DNA from: Chromobacterium haemolyticum DSM 19808
Lineage (GTDB): Bacteria > Pseudomonadota > Gammaproteobacteria > Burkholderiales > Chromobacteriaceae
Assembly: GCF_000711885.1 (NCBI RefSeq)
Contig: NZ_JONK01000015.1
Location: forward strand, 1 to 64,000
Direction: 5' to 3'
DNA length: 64,000 nt
The notes beneath the pieces were generated by a model. That model worked only from the letters and a program-made list of their open reading frames with translations. It was not told where the DNA came from and searched no databases. Within the stretch, counting starts at the first letter, position 1, and every line of letters begins with the position of its first letter. Position numbers and translations under genes: made by a program. Shown here one piece after another: positions 46,469 to 56,004 of the stretch.

Positions 46469-47662
46469 ATGAACGCTCACATTCTGCCCGGCATCCGCGA
46501 TATCGCTCCGGCGATGACAGAACTGCGCCACAAGATACATGCCCACCCGGAGTTGGGTTTCGAGGAGGTGGAAACCCGCCGCCACGTGATCCGCTGTCTG
46601 CGCGAATGGGGCTACGAGATCCACGAAGGATTGGGCGTCACCGGCGTGGTCGGCACCCTGCGCCGCGGCGAGGGGCCGCGCATAGGCCTGCGCGCAGACA
46701 TGGACGCGCTGCCGATTCAGGAAAGCACCGGCTTGCCCTGGGCCAGCCGCGTGGAGGGAAAAATGCACGCCTGCGGCCATGACGGTCATACCGCGATGCT
46801 GCTGGCCGCCGCTTGCGAGCTGGCGCGGCGGGACAGTTTTAGCGGCACCGTGCATCTCTTTTTCCAGCCCGCGGAGGAGGGGCATGGCGGCTCCGGCGCC
46901 AAGCGCATGCTGGACGACGGCCTGTTCCGCTTGTTCCCCTGCGACGCCATCTTCGCCATGCACAATATGCCGGGCTTTCCAGTGGGACAATTAGGTTTCC
47001 GGTCCGGTCCGTTCATGGCCTCCACCGACACCGCGGTGATTCGCATTCACGCCACCGGCGGCCACGGCGCGATGCCGCACACAGCGGTGGACCCCATCGT
47101 GGTGGCGGCTTCGCTGGTGATGGCCTTGCAAAGTGTGGTGGCGCGCAATGTGCCGCCGCTGGACATGGCCGTGGTGACGGTGGGGGCCATCTTGGCTGGG
47201 GAGGCGCCGAACGTGATTCCTGAGCGCGCGGAAATGCGTTTGAGCATCCGCGCCTTGCGGCCGGAGGTGCGCGCTTTGCTGCGCCAGCGGATCGAAGCGT
47301 TGGCCGAAGCGCAGGCCGCCGGTTTCGGCGCGCGCGCCGAAGTGGATTATCAATACGGCTATCCGGTGTTGATCAACGACGAGGCGGCCACCGCGTTGGC
47401 GCGGCAGGTGGCGTTGGACTGGCTGGGCGAGGACGGGGTGGCGGCGGAGATGCCGCCGCTGACCGGCAGCGAGGATTTCGCCTTCTGGCTGGAACGGGTG
47501 CCGGGCTGTTATCTGATCATCGGCAACGGCGATGGAGAGGGCGGCTGCATGGTGCATAACCCCGGCTACGACTTCAACGACCAGGCTTTGCCGGTGGGCG
47601 CCAGCTACTGGGTCAAGCTGGTGGAGCGTTATCTGGGCGGCGAGGCCGGGGGCGGGCAATGA
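46469..47662 (+). CDS. M20-family amidohydrolase (hippurate hydrolase-like)
   Basis: This 397-residue zinc peptidase belongs to the M20D group. Metal ligands lie in GKMHACGHDGHTAMLL (Cys/His, about 95-110) and FFQPAEEGHGG (Glu pair, about 130-140), with HNMPGFPVGQLG and a C-terminal TGSEDFAFW. Enzymes of this group split N-acyl amino acids such as hippurate or auxin conjugates. The coupled MHS transporter and divergent LysR gene suggest an uptake-and-hydrolysis unit. The exact substrate cannot be told. Confidence 0.88.
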   Translation: MNAHILPGIRDIAPAMTELRHKIHAHPELGFEEVETRRHVIRCLREWGYEIHEGLGVTGVVGTLRRGEGPRIGLRADMDALPIQESTGLPWASRVEGKMHACGHDGHTAMLLAAACELARRDSFSGTVHLFFQPAEEGHGGSGAKRMLDDGLFRLFPCDAIFAMHNMPGFPVGQLGFRSGPFMASTDTAVIRIHATGGHGAMPHTAVDPIVVAASLVMALQSVVARNVPPLDMAVVTVGAILAGEAPNVIPERAEMRLSIRALRPEVRALLRQRIEALAEAQAAGFGARAEVDYQYGYPVLINDEAATALARQVALDWLGEDGVAAEMPPLTGSEDFAFWLERVPGCYLIIGNGDGEGGCMVHNPGYDFNDQALPVGASYWVKLVERYLGGEAGGGQ

Positions 47663-48951
47663 CGGCGGCGCAATGGGCGGCAGCGCGGCCGGCCGCGCCC
47701 AGCCGCCGCGCGATCATCGCCATCACCGTGGGCAATGCGTTGGAGTTCTACGATTTCATCGTCTACAGCGCGCTGGCCACCTTGATGGGGCGCTTGTTTT
47801 TTCCGTTCAGCGACGAGCCGCTGCTGCAACTCATGCTGTCGTTCGCCGTGTTCGGCACCGGCTTCGTCAGCCGGCCGATAGGCGGCATCGTCATCGGCCT
47901 GTACGCGGATCGCAAGGGGCGCAAGCCGGCCTTGCGGCTCAGCCTGTGGTTGATGGCGATAGGCTCGTTGTTGTTCGTGGTGGCGCCCACCTATGCGCAG
48001 GCTGGCTTGCTTGGGCCGGCGCTAGTGGTGCTGGGGCGGCTGGTGCAGGGCTTCGCCGTCGGCGGCCAGGTGGGCGCGGCCACCTCCATGTTGATGGAGT
48101 ACGCCGATGATAAGTCGCGCGGCTATTACTGTAGCTGGCAGTTGTTCAGCCAGGGGCTGGGGGTGTTGGCCGGCACGCTGACGGTGAGCTTGCTTAGCGG
48201 GATGTTGTCCGCGGCGGCGATGGATGCCTGGGGTTGGCGTCTGGTTTTCGCCATCGGCGTGCTGGCGATCCCGGTAGGCGAGTACATTCGCCACCAACTG
48301 GACGAGACTGCGTCGTCGGCGATCGCGCCCCGGGCGACGGTGGAGCCGGCCGGCCCTTTGTTGCGACGGCATTGGCGGCAGCTGCTGGCCGGGGTGTTGT
48401 TGACCATAGGCGGCACGGCGCCTACCTTCATCGTCGGCCATTATCTGGCCAACCACGCGGTGACGGTGCTGGGCATGCCCTTGGCGGTGGCGATCTGGGC
48501 CGCGTCGACCGCGGCATTGCTGCAAGTGCTGTTGTCGGTGCCGGCCGGGCGGTGGAGCGACCGCATCGGCCGGCGCAAGTCCATTCTGTGGCCGCGCTTG
48601 CTGCTGTTGCTGTTGATCTATCCGGGTTTCATGTTGGTCAACGCGGCCTCGAGCTGGCCGGTGCTGCTCTTGGTGGTGGCGATATTGACCTTACCGCTGG
48701 TGTATACCTCGGTGCCGAGCATCGCCTTGCTGCCGGAACTGTTTCCACGTCGCATCCGCGCCAGCGGCATGTCCATTGTTTATTGCGTGGGGGTGATGAT
48801 CTTCGGCGGTTTTGCGCAGTTCTTCGCCGCCGGTCTGATCAAGTTGACCGGAGATCCTAATGCGCCGGCCTTGTACGCGGGGCTATGCATGTTGGTATCG
48901 CTGATTGGGCTGGCGATGGTGCCGGAAACGGCGAACCGGCCGCTGGACTGA
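47659..48951 (+). CDS. MFS transporter, metabolite:H+ symporter (MHS) type
   Basis: This 430-residue protein has 12 membrane helices. The start region NALEFYDFIVYSALATLMGR and GGIVIGLYADRKGRKPAL (loop 2-3 motif) place it with MHS symporters such as the citrate and shikimate carriers. The N-terminus has an Ala/Arg-rich head. The ATG overlaps the amidohydrolase stop (ATGA). It probably imports the substrate of that enzyme or its product. Confidence 0.88.
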   Translation: MTAAQWAAARPAAPSRRAIIAITVGNALEFYDFIVYSALATLMGRLFFPFSDEPLLQLMLSFAVFGTGFVSRPIGGIVIGLYADRKGRKPALRLSLWLMAIGSLLFVVAPTYAQAGLLGPALVVLGRLVQGFAVGGQVGAATSMLMEYADDKSRGYYCSWQLFSQGLGVLAGTLTVSLLSGMLSAAAMDAWGWRLVFAIGVLAIPVGEYIRHQLDETASSAIAPRATVEPAGPLLRRHWRQLLAGVLLTIGGTAPTFIVGHYLANHAVTVLGMPLAVAIWAASTAALLQVLLSVPAGRWSDRIGRRKSILWPRLLLLLLIYPGFMLVNAASSWPVLLLVVAILTLPLVYTSVPSIALLPELFPRRIRASGMSIVYCVGVMIFGGFAQFFAAGLIKLTGDPNAPALYAGLCMLVSLIGLAMVPETANRPLD

Positions 48952-48992
48952 GAGGCGAAGCGTCCGGTCCGGCGTGCGCCGGGCCGGACTCA

Positions 48993-49135
48993 TAACCGGT
49001 TCAAAGCCTGCTGCGCTTTGTGAGGCGTTGCATGGTGAGTACAAGCTCAACATGCTCATGTACCCCTCGGCCATTCCGTTTTTTCGCTCGTTTTCGCCTT
49101 GTCTCGCCCTTGCTCGCGAGGCTTTGAACAGGTTC
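48993..49135. mobile_element. MITE-like element, copy 8 (143 bp) at the GGDEF-EAL stop codon
   Basis: The ends TAACCGGTTCAAAGCC and GGCTTTGAACAGGTTC are inverted repeats. TCA flanks both sides (48990-48992 and 49136-49138). The right TCA is the reverse of TGA, the exact stop codon of the minus-strand GGDEF-EAL gene. It is full length, with GCTCATGTACC inside. Confidence 0.9.
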
Positions 49136-52100
49136 TCAGACCGATAGCCGCTGCCGCAAGGCGTCCATGCGCTGTTCCATCGCTTCGGCGGACAGCGGCG
49201 CGCCCAGCAGATAGCCCTGCATCGCCGAACAGCCGAGTTTACCCAGGTAGATTTGCTGCTGCGGGTGTTCGACGCCCTCGGCCAGCGTGTCCATGCCCAG
49301 GGCGTTAGCCAGGTGAACGATGGCGGAGACGATGGCCGCGTTTTCTTCATCCTGCGGCAGATCGATGATGAAGGAACGGTCTATTTTGATGGTGTCCGGC
49401 GCGAACCGCTTCAGATAGGCCAGGCTGGAGTAGCCGGTGCCGAAATCGTCTATCGACAAGCGCACGCCCATTGCTTTGATCACCGCCAATTGGCGCGCGG
49501 CGAAGTCCGCGTCCTCCATCAGCGTGCTTTCGGTGACTTCGATTTCAAGGCAGTAGCCGGGCAGGCCGCTGCTTTGCAGCGCATCGCGCACGTCGTCGAC
49601 GAAGTCCGGCCGCGTCAGTTGCCGCGCTGAGACGTTCACCGCCATGCGCACCGGGCGCAGGCCGCTGTCGTACCATTGCGCCGCCTGGCGGCAAGCTTCG
49701 CCCAGCACCCAGCGTCCCAGCGGCACCACCAGGCCGGTGTCCTCTGCGATGGGAATGAAGCGAGAGGGCATGATCAAGCCGTGCTCCGGATCGCGCCAGC
49801 GCACCAGCGCCTCGCAGCCGAGCAGGCGCTCGCCGCTCATATTGAACTGCGGCTGATACACCAGATAGAGCTCGCCATGTTCGATGGCGCGGCGCAGCCG
49901 GGTTTCCAGATGCAGCCGTTCAGCCACTTCCACGTTCATTTCCCGGGTGTAGAAGCGGAAGGTGCTGCGGCCGTGCGCCTTGGCGTGGTACATGGCGAGA
50001 TCGGCGTTCATCAGCAGATTCTGCAGGTCGCGGCCGTCGTCCGGCATCAGGCTGATGCCTATGCTGCAACTGACGTTGAGCTGGTGGGCGCCGATGTCGA
50101 AGGGGCGTTGCATCGCGGCCAGCACGCGTTCGGCCACTTGAGCGGCCTCGCCGGGCTGATCGATGGACGGCAGGATGAGCACGAACTCGTCGCCGCCGGT
50201 GCGGCCGACGGTGTCCAGCGCACCCACCGCGGCGCTTAGGCGGCCGGCCGCCTGTTTCAACAGCTCGTCGCCCAAACCGTGGCCCAGGGTGTCGTTGATG
50301 TTCTTGAAGTGATCCAGATCGACGAACAGCACCGCCAGCTGGCCCTGACGCAACTCTGCCTGGCGGATCGCCTGCTGCAGCCGGTCGTTGATCAGCACAC
50401 GGTTGGGCAGGTCGGTCAGCGCGTCGTACTCGGCCAGGTGCTGGACCCGCGCCTCTTGCTCCTTGCGTTCGGAGATGTCGGTGAACAGCGCCACGTAATG
50501 GCTGATTTCACCCTGTTCGTTTTGCAGCACGCTGATGTTCAGCCATTCCGGGAAGATGTCGCCGTTCTTGCGGCGGTTCCAGATCTCGCCGGACCATTGG
50601 CCGCGCTGGGTCAGTTGCTGCCACATGTTTTCGAAGAAGGCCGGTTCGTGGCGGCCGGAGGCGAGCAGGGCTGGAGTCTGACCCAGGGCCTCGCTCTCTT
50701 CGTAGCCGGTGATCGCGCAGAAGGCGCGGTTGACCGCCAGGATGCGGTTGTCCGGGTCGGTGACCAGGATGGCCTCGTTGCTGGATTCGAACACCTTGGC
50801 GGCCAGCCGCAGTTGGCGGTCGGTCTGGCGGCGAGCGGTGATGTCGCGGCCGGTGGCGCACAGATAGTCTTCGCCTTGGTAGTTGAGCGGGCTGACGGTG
50901 ACTTCCAGCCATTGCTCTTCGCCGCAGCATTGCAGGCGGGTGTCGAAGGTGTGAGGCAGGGCGTCCGTGGCCGGGCGGAACAGCGCGCGAGTCAGCGTCG
51001 CGGCGTCGCAACCGCAATCCAGCCGTTGACGCGCTGCTTGGTTGCAGTAAACGATGTCGCCGGCGGCGTTGCGAAGCGCGATCAGATCGGTGGCGTTGTC
51101 CACCATGAAGTGGCTGAGGCGCAGGTCGCGCGAGCGCTGCTCCAGCGAGAGGTGGCTTTGCTGCAGGTCCTGGCGGTAGCGCTGCACCAGCGCGTTGAGC
51201 CAGCGCAGGAAGCACCAGCAGAAGGCCGCGGCGGCCAACAGGGCGGCCAGGGTCAGCAGCAAGGTGGCGACAATGCGTTCGCGCAGGCTGAGCTCGAGTT
51301 CCTGTCTCGCCCGCTGGCTGCTGTCCTCGATGGACTGCACGCGCAGGCTGGTGACCAGGGTCCAGTCCCAGCCGGGCAGCTGGCGCGCATAGGACAGATA
51401 GCGCTCGCCCTGCGGCGCGTCCAGGCTGCTGATCAGGTATTCCATGAAGCCGCCTTGCTTGCCGCGGCGGATCAGTTCGGCAATGCGGCCGCGGTCGGCG
51501 CCGGGCAGGGCGGAGTAGTGCTTGCCGTTCATCGTCGGATTGGACGGGTCCAGCAGGATCACGCCGTGGCGGTCTATGATCATGAAGTCGCCGCTGTCGT
51601 GGCCGAAGCGCATCCGCGCCAGCATCTCCAGGCCTTGCTTCTGCATATCGGTTTCGACGTTGTTCAGATACTCGCCGCTGCCTATCAGCCAGTTGTAAGG
51701 TCCGAAACGGCGGGCGTAGGCGACTTTCTCGCTCATCTCGCCGCGGCCCGGCTGGTACCAGCGGTAAGAGCTGAAGCCGCGCTGTTGGGGGTTGTCCACG
51801 GACTCGATCAGCGCGCGCATGATGTAGCGGCCTTGATCGTCGCGGTTGGCCAGCAGCGAGCCGCCTTCCAACTGCGGCGCGGTGGGCAGCAGCACGCAGC
51901 GCCCGTCCAGGCCGTCGATGAAGAAGTAGCCGCGGCCATCGAAATAGCGCAGCGGCCGCAGCGCTTCCGCGATCAGCCGCTGCACTTGATGCGGGGGCCG
52001 GCGCAGGCGCTCCTGGCGCCAGACGGCGTCGGCCAGGTTCCACGCCTGGTCCACTTGTTCGCGCAGTCTTTGCTTCAGGGTGTCGTTGGTGCGTTCGCGC

Positions 52101-52315
52101 AGCGCGGACAAGGTTTGCGCGGCGTGATCGGCATAGGAGCGCAGGTAGTCGCGCGCGCGCGCGTAAGCGTCCTGACGTATGGTGTGCTGGCGAGTCTGGA
52201 AGTCATTCCAACTGCTCAGCAGGAAGTAGCTGGACAAGGTCAGCGCCAGCATGAACACAATAGCGAGCGTGCCAAACAATTGCAGACGGGACAGCTTGGC
52301 TTGATTCAGCTCCAT
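49136..52315 (-). CDS. Membrane-bound Cache-PAS-PAS-GGDEF-EAL cyclic-di-GMP protein
   Basis: The protein has 1059 residues. Rough layout: helix at 10-35, Cache sensor (about 40-340) with two repeats (FDGRGYFFIDG, GDFMIIDRHG), second helix about 345-368, PAS domains at about 395-500 and 505-620, GGDEF (about 630-790) and EAL (about 805-1050). The cyclase motif GRTGGDEF is intact, but the inhibitory site expected as RxxD reads GALD, so product inhibition may be lost. The EAL motifs (EALVRW, DDFGTGYSSL, LEIEVTES) look active. The cytoplasmic output could make or degrade c-di-GMP. The stop codon is the target duplication of MITE copy 8. Confidence 0.92.
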   Translation of the reverse strand: MELNQAKLSRLQLFGTLAIVFMLALTLSSYFLLSSWNDFQTRQHTIRQDAYARARDYLRSYADHAAQTLSALRERTNDTLKQRLREQVDQAWNLADAVWRQERLRRPPHQVQRLIAEALRPLRYFDGRGYFFIDGLDGRCVLLPTAPQLEGGSLLANRDDQGRYIMRALIESVDNPQQRGFSSYRWYQPGRGEMSEKVAYARRFGPYNWLIGSGEYLNNVETDMQKQGLEMLARMRFGHDSGDFMIIDRHGVILLDPSNPTMNGKHYSALPGADRGRIAELIRRGKQGGFMEYLISSLDAPQGERYLSYARQLPGWDWTLVTSLRVQSIEDSSQRARQELELSLRERIVATLLLTLAALLAAAAFCWCFLRWLNALVQRYRQDLQQSHLSLEQRSRDLRLSHFMVDNATDLIALRNAAGDIVYCNQAARQRLDCGCDAATLTRALFRPATDALPHTFDTRLQCCGEEQWLEVTVSPLNYQGEDYLCATGRDITARRQTDRQLRLAAKVFESSNEAILVTDPDNRILAVNRAFCAITGYEESEALGQTPALLASGRHEPAFFENMWQQLTQRGQWSGEIWNRRKNGDIFPEWLNISVLQNEQGEISHYVALFTDISERKEQEARVQHLAEYDALTDLPNRVLINDRLQQAIRQAELRQGQLAVLFVDLDHFKNINDTLGHGLGDELLKQAAGRLSAAVGALDTVGRTGGDEFVLILPSIDQPGEAAQVAERVLAAMQRPFDIGAHQLNVSCSIGISLMPDDGRDLQNLLMNADLAMYHAKAHGRSTFRFYTREMNVEVAERLHLETRLRRAIEHGELYLVYQPQFNMSGERLLGCEALVRWRDPEHGLIMPSRFIPIAEDTGLVVPLGRWVLGEACRQAAQWYDSGLRPVRMAVNVSARQLTRPDFVDDVRDALQSSGLPGYCLEIEVTESTLMEDADFAARQLAVIKAMGVRLSIDDFGTGYSSLAYLKRFAPDTIKIDRSFIIDLPQDEENAAIVSAIVHLANALGMDTLAEGVEHPQQQIYLGKLGCSAMQGYLLGAPLSAEAMEQRMDALRQRLSV

Positions 52316-52407
52316 GTTTTTGTCGTTATCGCTCGGTGGACCCGCCAGTATAAGGGATTATCGCGTTTGTCATGGCAAAATGTCGGGCCGGCCGGGGCGG
52401 AATCGGG

Positions 52408-52413
52408 TAGAAT
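52408..52413 (+). promoter_or_regulatory. Candidate -10 box of rnpB
   Basis: TAGAAT lies 9 bp before the predicted 5' end of RNase P RNA. The upstream -35 is not convincing by eye. Confidence 0.4.
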
Positions 52414-52421
52414 GGCGGCCG

Positions 52422-52882
52422 GAAGTTGGCCAGACAGTCGCCGCGCAAATTCGCAAGAAGGAGCGGGGAGGAAAGTCCGGGCTCCATAGAGCAGGATGCC
52501 GGTTAACGGCCGGACGCCGTGAGGCGATGGAAAGTGGCGCAGAGAGCTGAACCGCCGATGGCCGGAAGAAGCGCCCGCAAGGGCGCGGATTCTTTATTTC
52601 GCCGCGCAAGCGGCGGGACGGATCAGGCAAGGGTGAAAAGGTGTACTGGCCGGGCGAGAGTCCGGTCGGACAGGTAGGGTGTGGTGCCCTATTCTGCGGT
52701 AAGAGCGCACCGCGGACGTGGTAACACGGACGGCAGGCAAAACCCCATCCGGAGCAAGACCAAATAGGGGGAATTGACGTTGCTCGCGTATATCCCCGGG
52801 TAGGTCGCTTGAGCCTGTCGGTAACGGCAGGCCTAGAGGAATGACTGTCCAACGACAAGACCCGGCTTATCGGCCAACTTCC
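52422..52882 (+). ncRNA. rnpB: RNase P RNA component, bacterial type A
   Basis: This is the catalytic RNA that trims the 5' ends of tRNA precursors. The conserved block GAGGAAAGTCCGGGCTCC lies at about 52468-52485, and AGAGGAATGACTGTCC with CCGGCTTATCGGCC near 52835-52875. The 5' end GAAGTTGGCC pairs with the 3' end GGCCAACTTC, forming P1. The total of about 460 nt is long for a type A RNA but still plausible. It lies between the divergent GGDEF-EAL and dusB genes. Confidence 0.95.
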
Positions 52883-52898
52883 ACCTCATCCCCGCGAT

Positions 52899-52925
52899 CC
52901 CATGGCTTGCCGCTATGGGGTTTGC
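52899..52925 (+). terminator. Weak terminator after rnpB
   Basis: The stem CCCATGGC / GCTATGGG with a 5-base loop is followed by GTTTGCTC. It lies 17 bp beyond the RNA end. Confidence 0.6.
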
Positions 52926-53013
52926 TCAAAAAATAAGCAAAAAAAATCCACGTCCCTGGGAAAAAGCTTTACAATACCGGCCCTTCAGTCAGTTATCCCA
53001 GAGTTTCGCACGC

Positions 53014-54057
53014 ATGCGCATTGGTTCGTACACATTGAAAAACCGGCTGATCGTGGCGCCCATGGCCGGAGTGACGGATAGACCGTTCCGCATGCTGTGC
53101 AAGCAGTTGGGCGCCGGCATGGCGGTATCGGAAATGATCACCTCCAACAAGGCGCTGTGGACCACGGCCAAGACCTTGCGCCGCGCGGATCACACCGGCG
53201 AGGTGGAGCCGATCTCGGTGCAGATCGCGGGTTCCGATCCGGCGCAAATGGCCGAGGCGGCGCGGCTCAACGTGGAGCGCGGCGCGCAGATCATCGACAT
53301 CAATATGGGCTGTCCGGCCAAAAAAGTGTGCAATGTGGCCGCCGGTTCGGCGCTGCTGCGCGACGAGGCGCTGGTGGGCCGCATCCTGGAGGCGGTAGTC
53401 AAGGCGGTGGATGTGCCGGTGACGCTGAAGACGCGGACCGGCTGGAGCCCCGAGCACCGCAACGCCTTGAGAGTGGCCAGGCTGGCGGAGGATTGCGGCA
53501 TTGCCGCGCTGGCCTTGCACGGCCGCACCCGCGAGGACATGTATCGCGGCGCGGCCGAGTACGACACGATACGCGAGGTGAAGCGGCAGATCCGGATTCC
53601 GTTGATCGCCAACGGCGACATCGATACCCCGCAGAAAGCACAGTGGGTGCTGGAACATACCGGCGCCGATGCCATCATGATAGGACGGGCGGCCCAGGGG
53701 CGCCCGTGGATTTTCCGCGAAATTCAGCATTTTCTGGAGAGCGGCGAATGCCTGCCGCCGCCGAAGGTGAGCGAGATCCGTCAGCTCTTGCTGGGGCATC
53801 TGGATGAGCTATACCAGTTTTACGGCGAATACTCGGGCTGCCGCATCGCCCGCAAGCACATCGCCTGGTACACCAAGGGGCTGCAGGGCGGAAATGCGTT
53901 CCGCCAGCAGATGTACCAACTCGAGTCCACGGCGGAACAGCGCTTGGCCGTGGCGGCTTATTTCGACCGTTTGGCGGGGGACTCCGAACGGCTGGTGTAT
54001 TTGGATGGCGCTGGGGAAGCGTTGGACCACGACTCGGAGACGGTGGTGGATGGCTAA
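53014..54057 (+). CDS. dusB: tRNA-dihydrouridine synthase DusB
   Basis: This 347-residue flavoenzyme reduces uridine to dihydrouridine in tRNA, at position 17 in E. coli. It shows APMAGVTDRPFRMLCKQLGAG (about 14-34), INMGCPAKKVCN with the catalytic Cys (about 97-108) and IGRAAQGRPWIF. The start at 53014 matches the family N-terminus MRIGSYTLKN; the frame is open upstream but that part is promoter DNA (TACAAT at 52970). It forms the classic dusB-fis pair. Confidence 0.96.
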   Translation: MRIGSYTLKNRLIVAPMAGVTDRPFRMLCKQLGAGMAVSEMITSNKALWTTAKTLRRADHTGEVEPISVQIAGSDPAQMAEAARLNVERGAQIIDINMGCPAKKVCNVAAGSALLRDEALVGRILEAVVKAVDVPVTLKTRTGWSPEHRNALRVARLAEDCGIAALALHGRTREDMYRGAAEYDTIREVKRQIRIPLIANGDIDTPQKAQWVLEHTGADAIMIGRAAQGRPWIFREIQHFLESGECLPPPKVSEIRQLLLGHLDELYQFYGEYSGCRIARKHIAWYTKGLQGGNAFRQQMYQLESTAEQRLAVAAYFDRLAGDSERLVYLDGAGEALDHDSETVVDG

Positions 54058-54087
54058 TTCCAATCAGACTTGGACAGAATAATAACC

Positions 54088-54324
54088 ATGCAGAACAATG
54101 ACCATATCTCGCAGTCGGTGCGGCTGGCGATGGAACAGTATTTCAGAGACCTGGATGGCGAGAACCCCTCCGCCATCTACGACATGGTGTTGGCTTGCGT
54201 GGAAAAGCCATTGCTCGAGGTGGTGCTGATACACACCCAGGGCAATCAGACCCGGGCGGCGGAGTTGCTGGGATTGAACCGCAACACCCTGCGCAAAAAG
54301 ATGAAGTCTTATGATTTGATATGA
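54088..54324 (+). CDS. fis: DNA-binding protein Fis
   Basis: This 78-residue nucleoid protein bends DNA and regulates rRNA and many other operons. The C-terminal helix-turn-helix GNQTRAAELLGLNRNTLRKKM (about 53-73) is complete; the N-terminal arm is shorter than in enterobacteria, as in other beta-proteobacteria. It starts 30 bp after dusB and is followed by a strong terminator. Confidence 0.96.
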   Translation: MQNNDHISQSVRLAMEQYFRDLDGENPSAIYDMVLACVEKPLLEVVLIHTQGNQTRAAELLGLNRNTLRKKMKSYDLI

Positions 54325-54328
54325 AGAC

Positions 54329-54366
54329 AAACCGGCCATACCGAACAGGGTGGCCGGTTTTTTTTG
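54329..54366 (+). terminator. Rho-independent terminator after fis
   Basis: The stem AAACCGGCCA / TGGCCGGTTT is followed by eight T residues (to 54365). Confidence 0.94.
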
Positions 54367-54397
54367 TGTTTCTTTTTAGTTAACGCGGTAGAGAACC

Positions 54398-55975
54398 ATG
54401 AGCAAAATCGAACGCGCGCTGATCAGCGTCTCCGACAAGAGCGGCATTCTGGAATTCGCCCAGGCCCTGGCCTCCCAAGGCGTGCACATCCTGTCCACCG
54501 GCGGCACCGCCAAACTGCTGGCCGACGCAGGCGTGCCGGTGACTGAGGTGTCCGACTACACCGGCTTCCCGGAAATGCTGGACGGCCGGGTCAAGACCTT
54601 GCATCCGAAAGTGCACGGCGGCATTCTGGGCCGCCGCGATCTGCCGGAACACGTGGCCAAGATGGCCGAGCACGATATCGGCAACATCGATCTGGTTTGC
54701 GTCAACCTCTACCCGTTTGAAGCCACCATCGCCAATCCCGACTGCGAGTTGGAAGACGCGATCGAGAACATCGACATCGGCGGGCCGACCATGGTGCGTT
54801 CCGCCGCCAAGAACTGGGCGCACGTGGCCATCGTCACCGACGCCGCCGACTATGCGGCATTGGCCGAGGAAATGCGCGCCAACGGCGGCGCGTTGTCCAA
54901 GGCCACTCGCTTTGAGTTGGCCAAGAAGGCCTTCACTCACACCGCCGCCTACGACGGCGCCATTTCCAACTATCTGACCAGCCTGGCCGACGGCGCGCTG
55001 GCGGGCAAACCGGAACGCGTGGCCTTCCCCAAACGCCTCAACGCTCAGTTCGTCAAAGTTCAGGACATGCGTTACGGAGAGAACCCGCACCAGGCGGCCG
55101 CTTTCTACCGAGACCTGGACCCGGCCGCCGGCTCCATCGCCAATTATCGCCAGCTGCAAGGCAAGGAACTGTCCTACAACAATATCGCCGACGCCGACGC
55201 CGCCTGGGAAGCGGTGAAGACCTTCGACGATACAGCCTGCGTCATCGTCAAGCACGCCAACCCCTGCGGCGTGGCGGTGGCGGGCGACACGCTGAGCGCT
55301 TACCGGCTGGCCTTCGCCACCGATACCACCAGCGCTTTCGGTGGCATCATCGCCTTCAACCGCCCGGTGGACGCCGCCACGGTGGAAGCGGTGACCGGCC
55401 AGTTCCTGGAGGTGTTGATCGCGCCGGCCTTCACCGAGGAAGCCAAGGCCGTCATCGCCGCCAAGAAGAATGTGCGCGTGCTGGAAATTCCGCTGGAAGC
55501 CGGCTCCAACCGCTTCGAGCTGAAGCGGGTGGGCGGCGGCGTGCTGGTGCAGACGCCGGACATCCGCAATGTGGGCCTGGACGAGTTGCGTGTGGTGACC
55601 CAACGTCAACCGACGCCGCAGGAACTGTCCGACCTGCTATTCGCCTGGCGCGTGGCGAAATATGTGAAGTCGAATGCAATTGTTTTCTGTAAAAATGGTC
55701 AGACTGCCGGTATCGGCGCTGGTCAGATGAGCCGCGTGGACTCCACCCGCATCGCGGCGCGCAAGGCGGCAGACGCCGGCTTGAGCCTGCAGGGCGCGGT
55801 GGCGTCGTCCGACGCCTTCTTCCCGTTCCGCGACGGTATCGACGTCATCGCCGAACAGGGGATCAAGGCCATCATCCAGCCGGGCGGTTCGATGCGCGAC
55901 GAGGAGGTCTTCGCCGCCGCCGACGAGCACGGCATCGCGATGGTGCTGACTGGAGTGCGCCACTTCCGCCACTGA
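54398..55975 (+). CDS. purH: Bifunctional AICAR transformylase / IMP cyclohydrolase
   Basis: PurH catalyses the last two steps of IMP synthesis. It has 525 residues: an MGS-like cyclohydrolase domain (about 1-140, with [16 protein letters not shown] and [16 protein letters not shown]) and an AICAR transformylase domain (about 145-525), with KHANPCGVA and [13 protein letters not shown]. It is followed 29 bp later by pagP, and then purD, whose enzyme acts earlier in the same pathway. Confidence 0.97.
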   Translation: MSKIERALISVSDKSGILEFAQALASQGVHILSTGGTAKLLADAGVPVTEVSDYTGFPEMLDGRVKTLHPKVHGGILGRRDLPEHVAKMAEHDIGNIDLVCVNLYPFEATIANPDCELEDAIENIDIGGPTMVRSAAKNWAHVAIVTDAADYAALAEEMRANGGALSKATRFELAKKAFTHTAAYDGAISNYLTSLADGALAGKPERVAFPKRLNAQFVKVQDMRYGENPHQAAAFYRDLDPAAGSIANYRQLQGKELSYNNIADADAAWEAVKTFDDTACVIVKHANPCGVAVAGDTLSAYRLAFATDTTSAFGGIIAFNRPVDAATVEAVTGQFLEVLIAPAFTEEAKAVIAAKKNVRVLEIPLEAGSNRFELKRVGGGVLVQTPDIRNVGLDELRVVTQRQPTPQELSDLLFAWRVAKYVKSNAIVFCKNGQTAGIGAGQMSRVDSTRIAARKAADAGLSLQGAVASSDAFFPFRDGIDVIAEQGIKAIIQPGGSMRDEEVFAAADEHGIAMVLTGVRHFRH

Positions 55976-56004
55976 GTTTTTCCGATTAACCGGAGGAGGC
56001 CGGC

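Noticed and set aside
52915-53013. N-terminal extension of dusB
   Set aside because: The in-frame codons cover the rnpB terminator and a promoter-like TACAAT, and the family start is at 53014.
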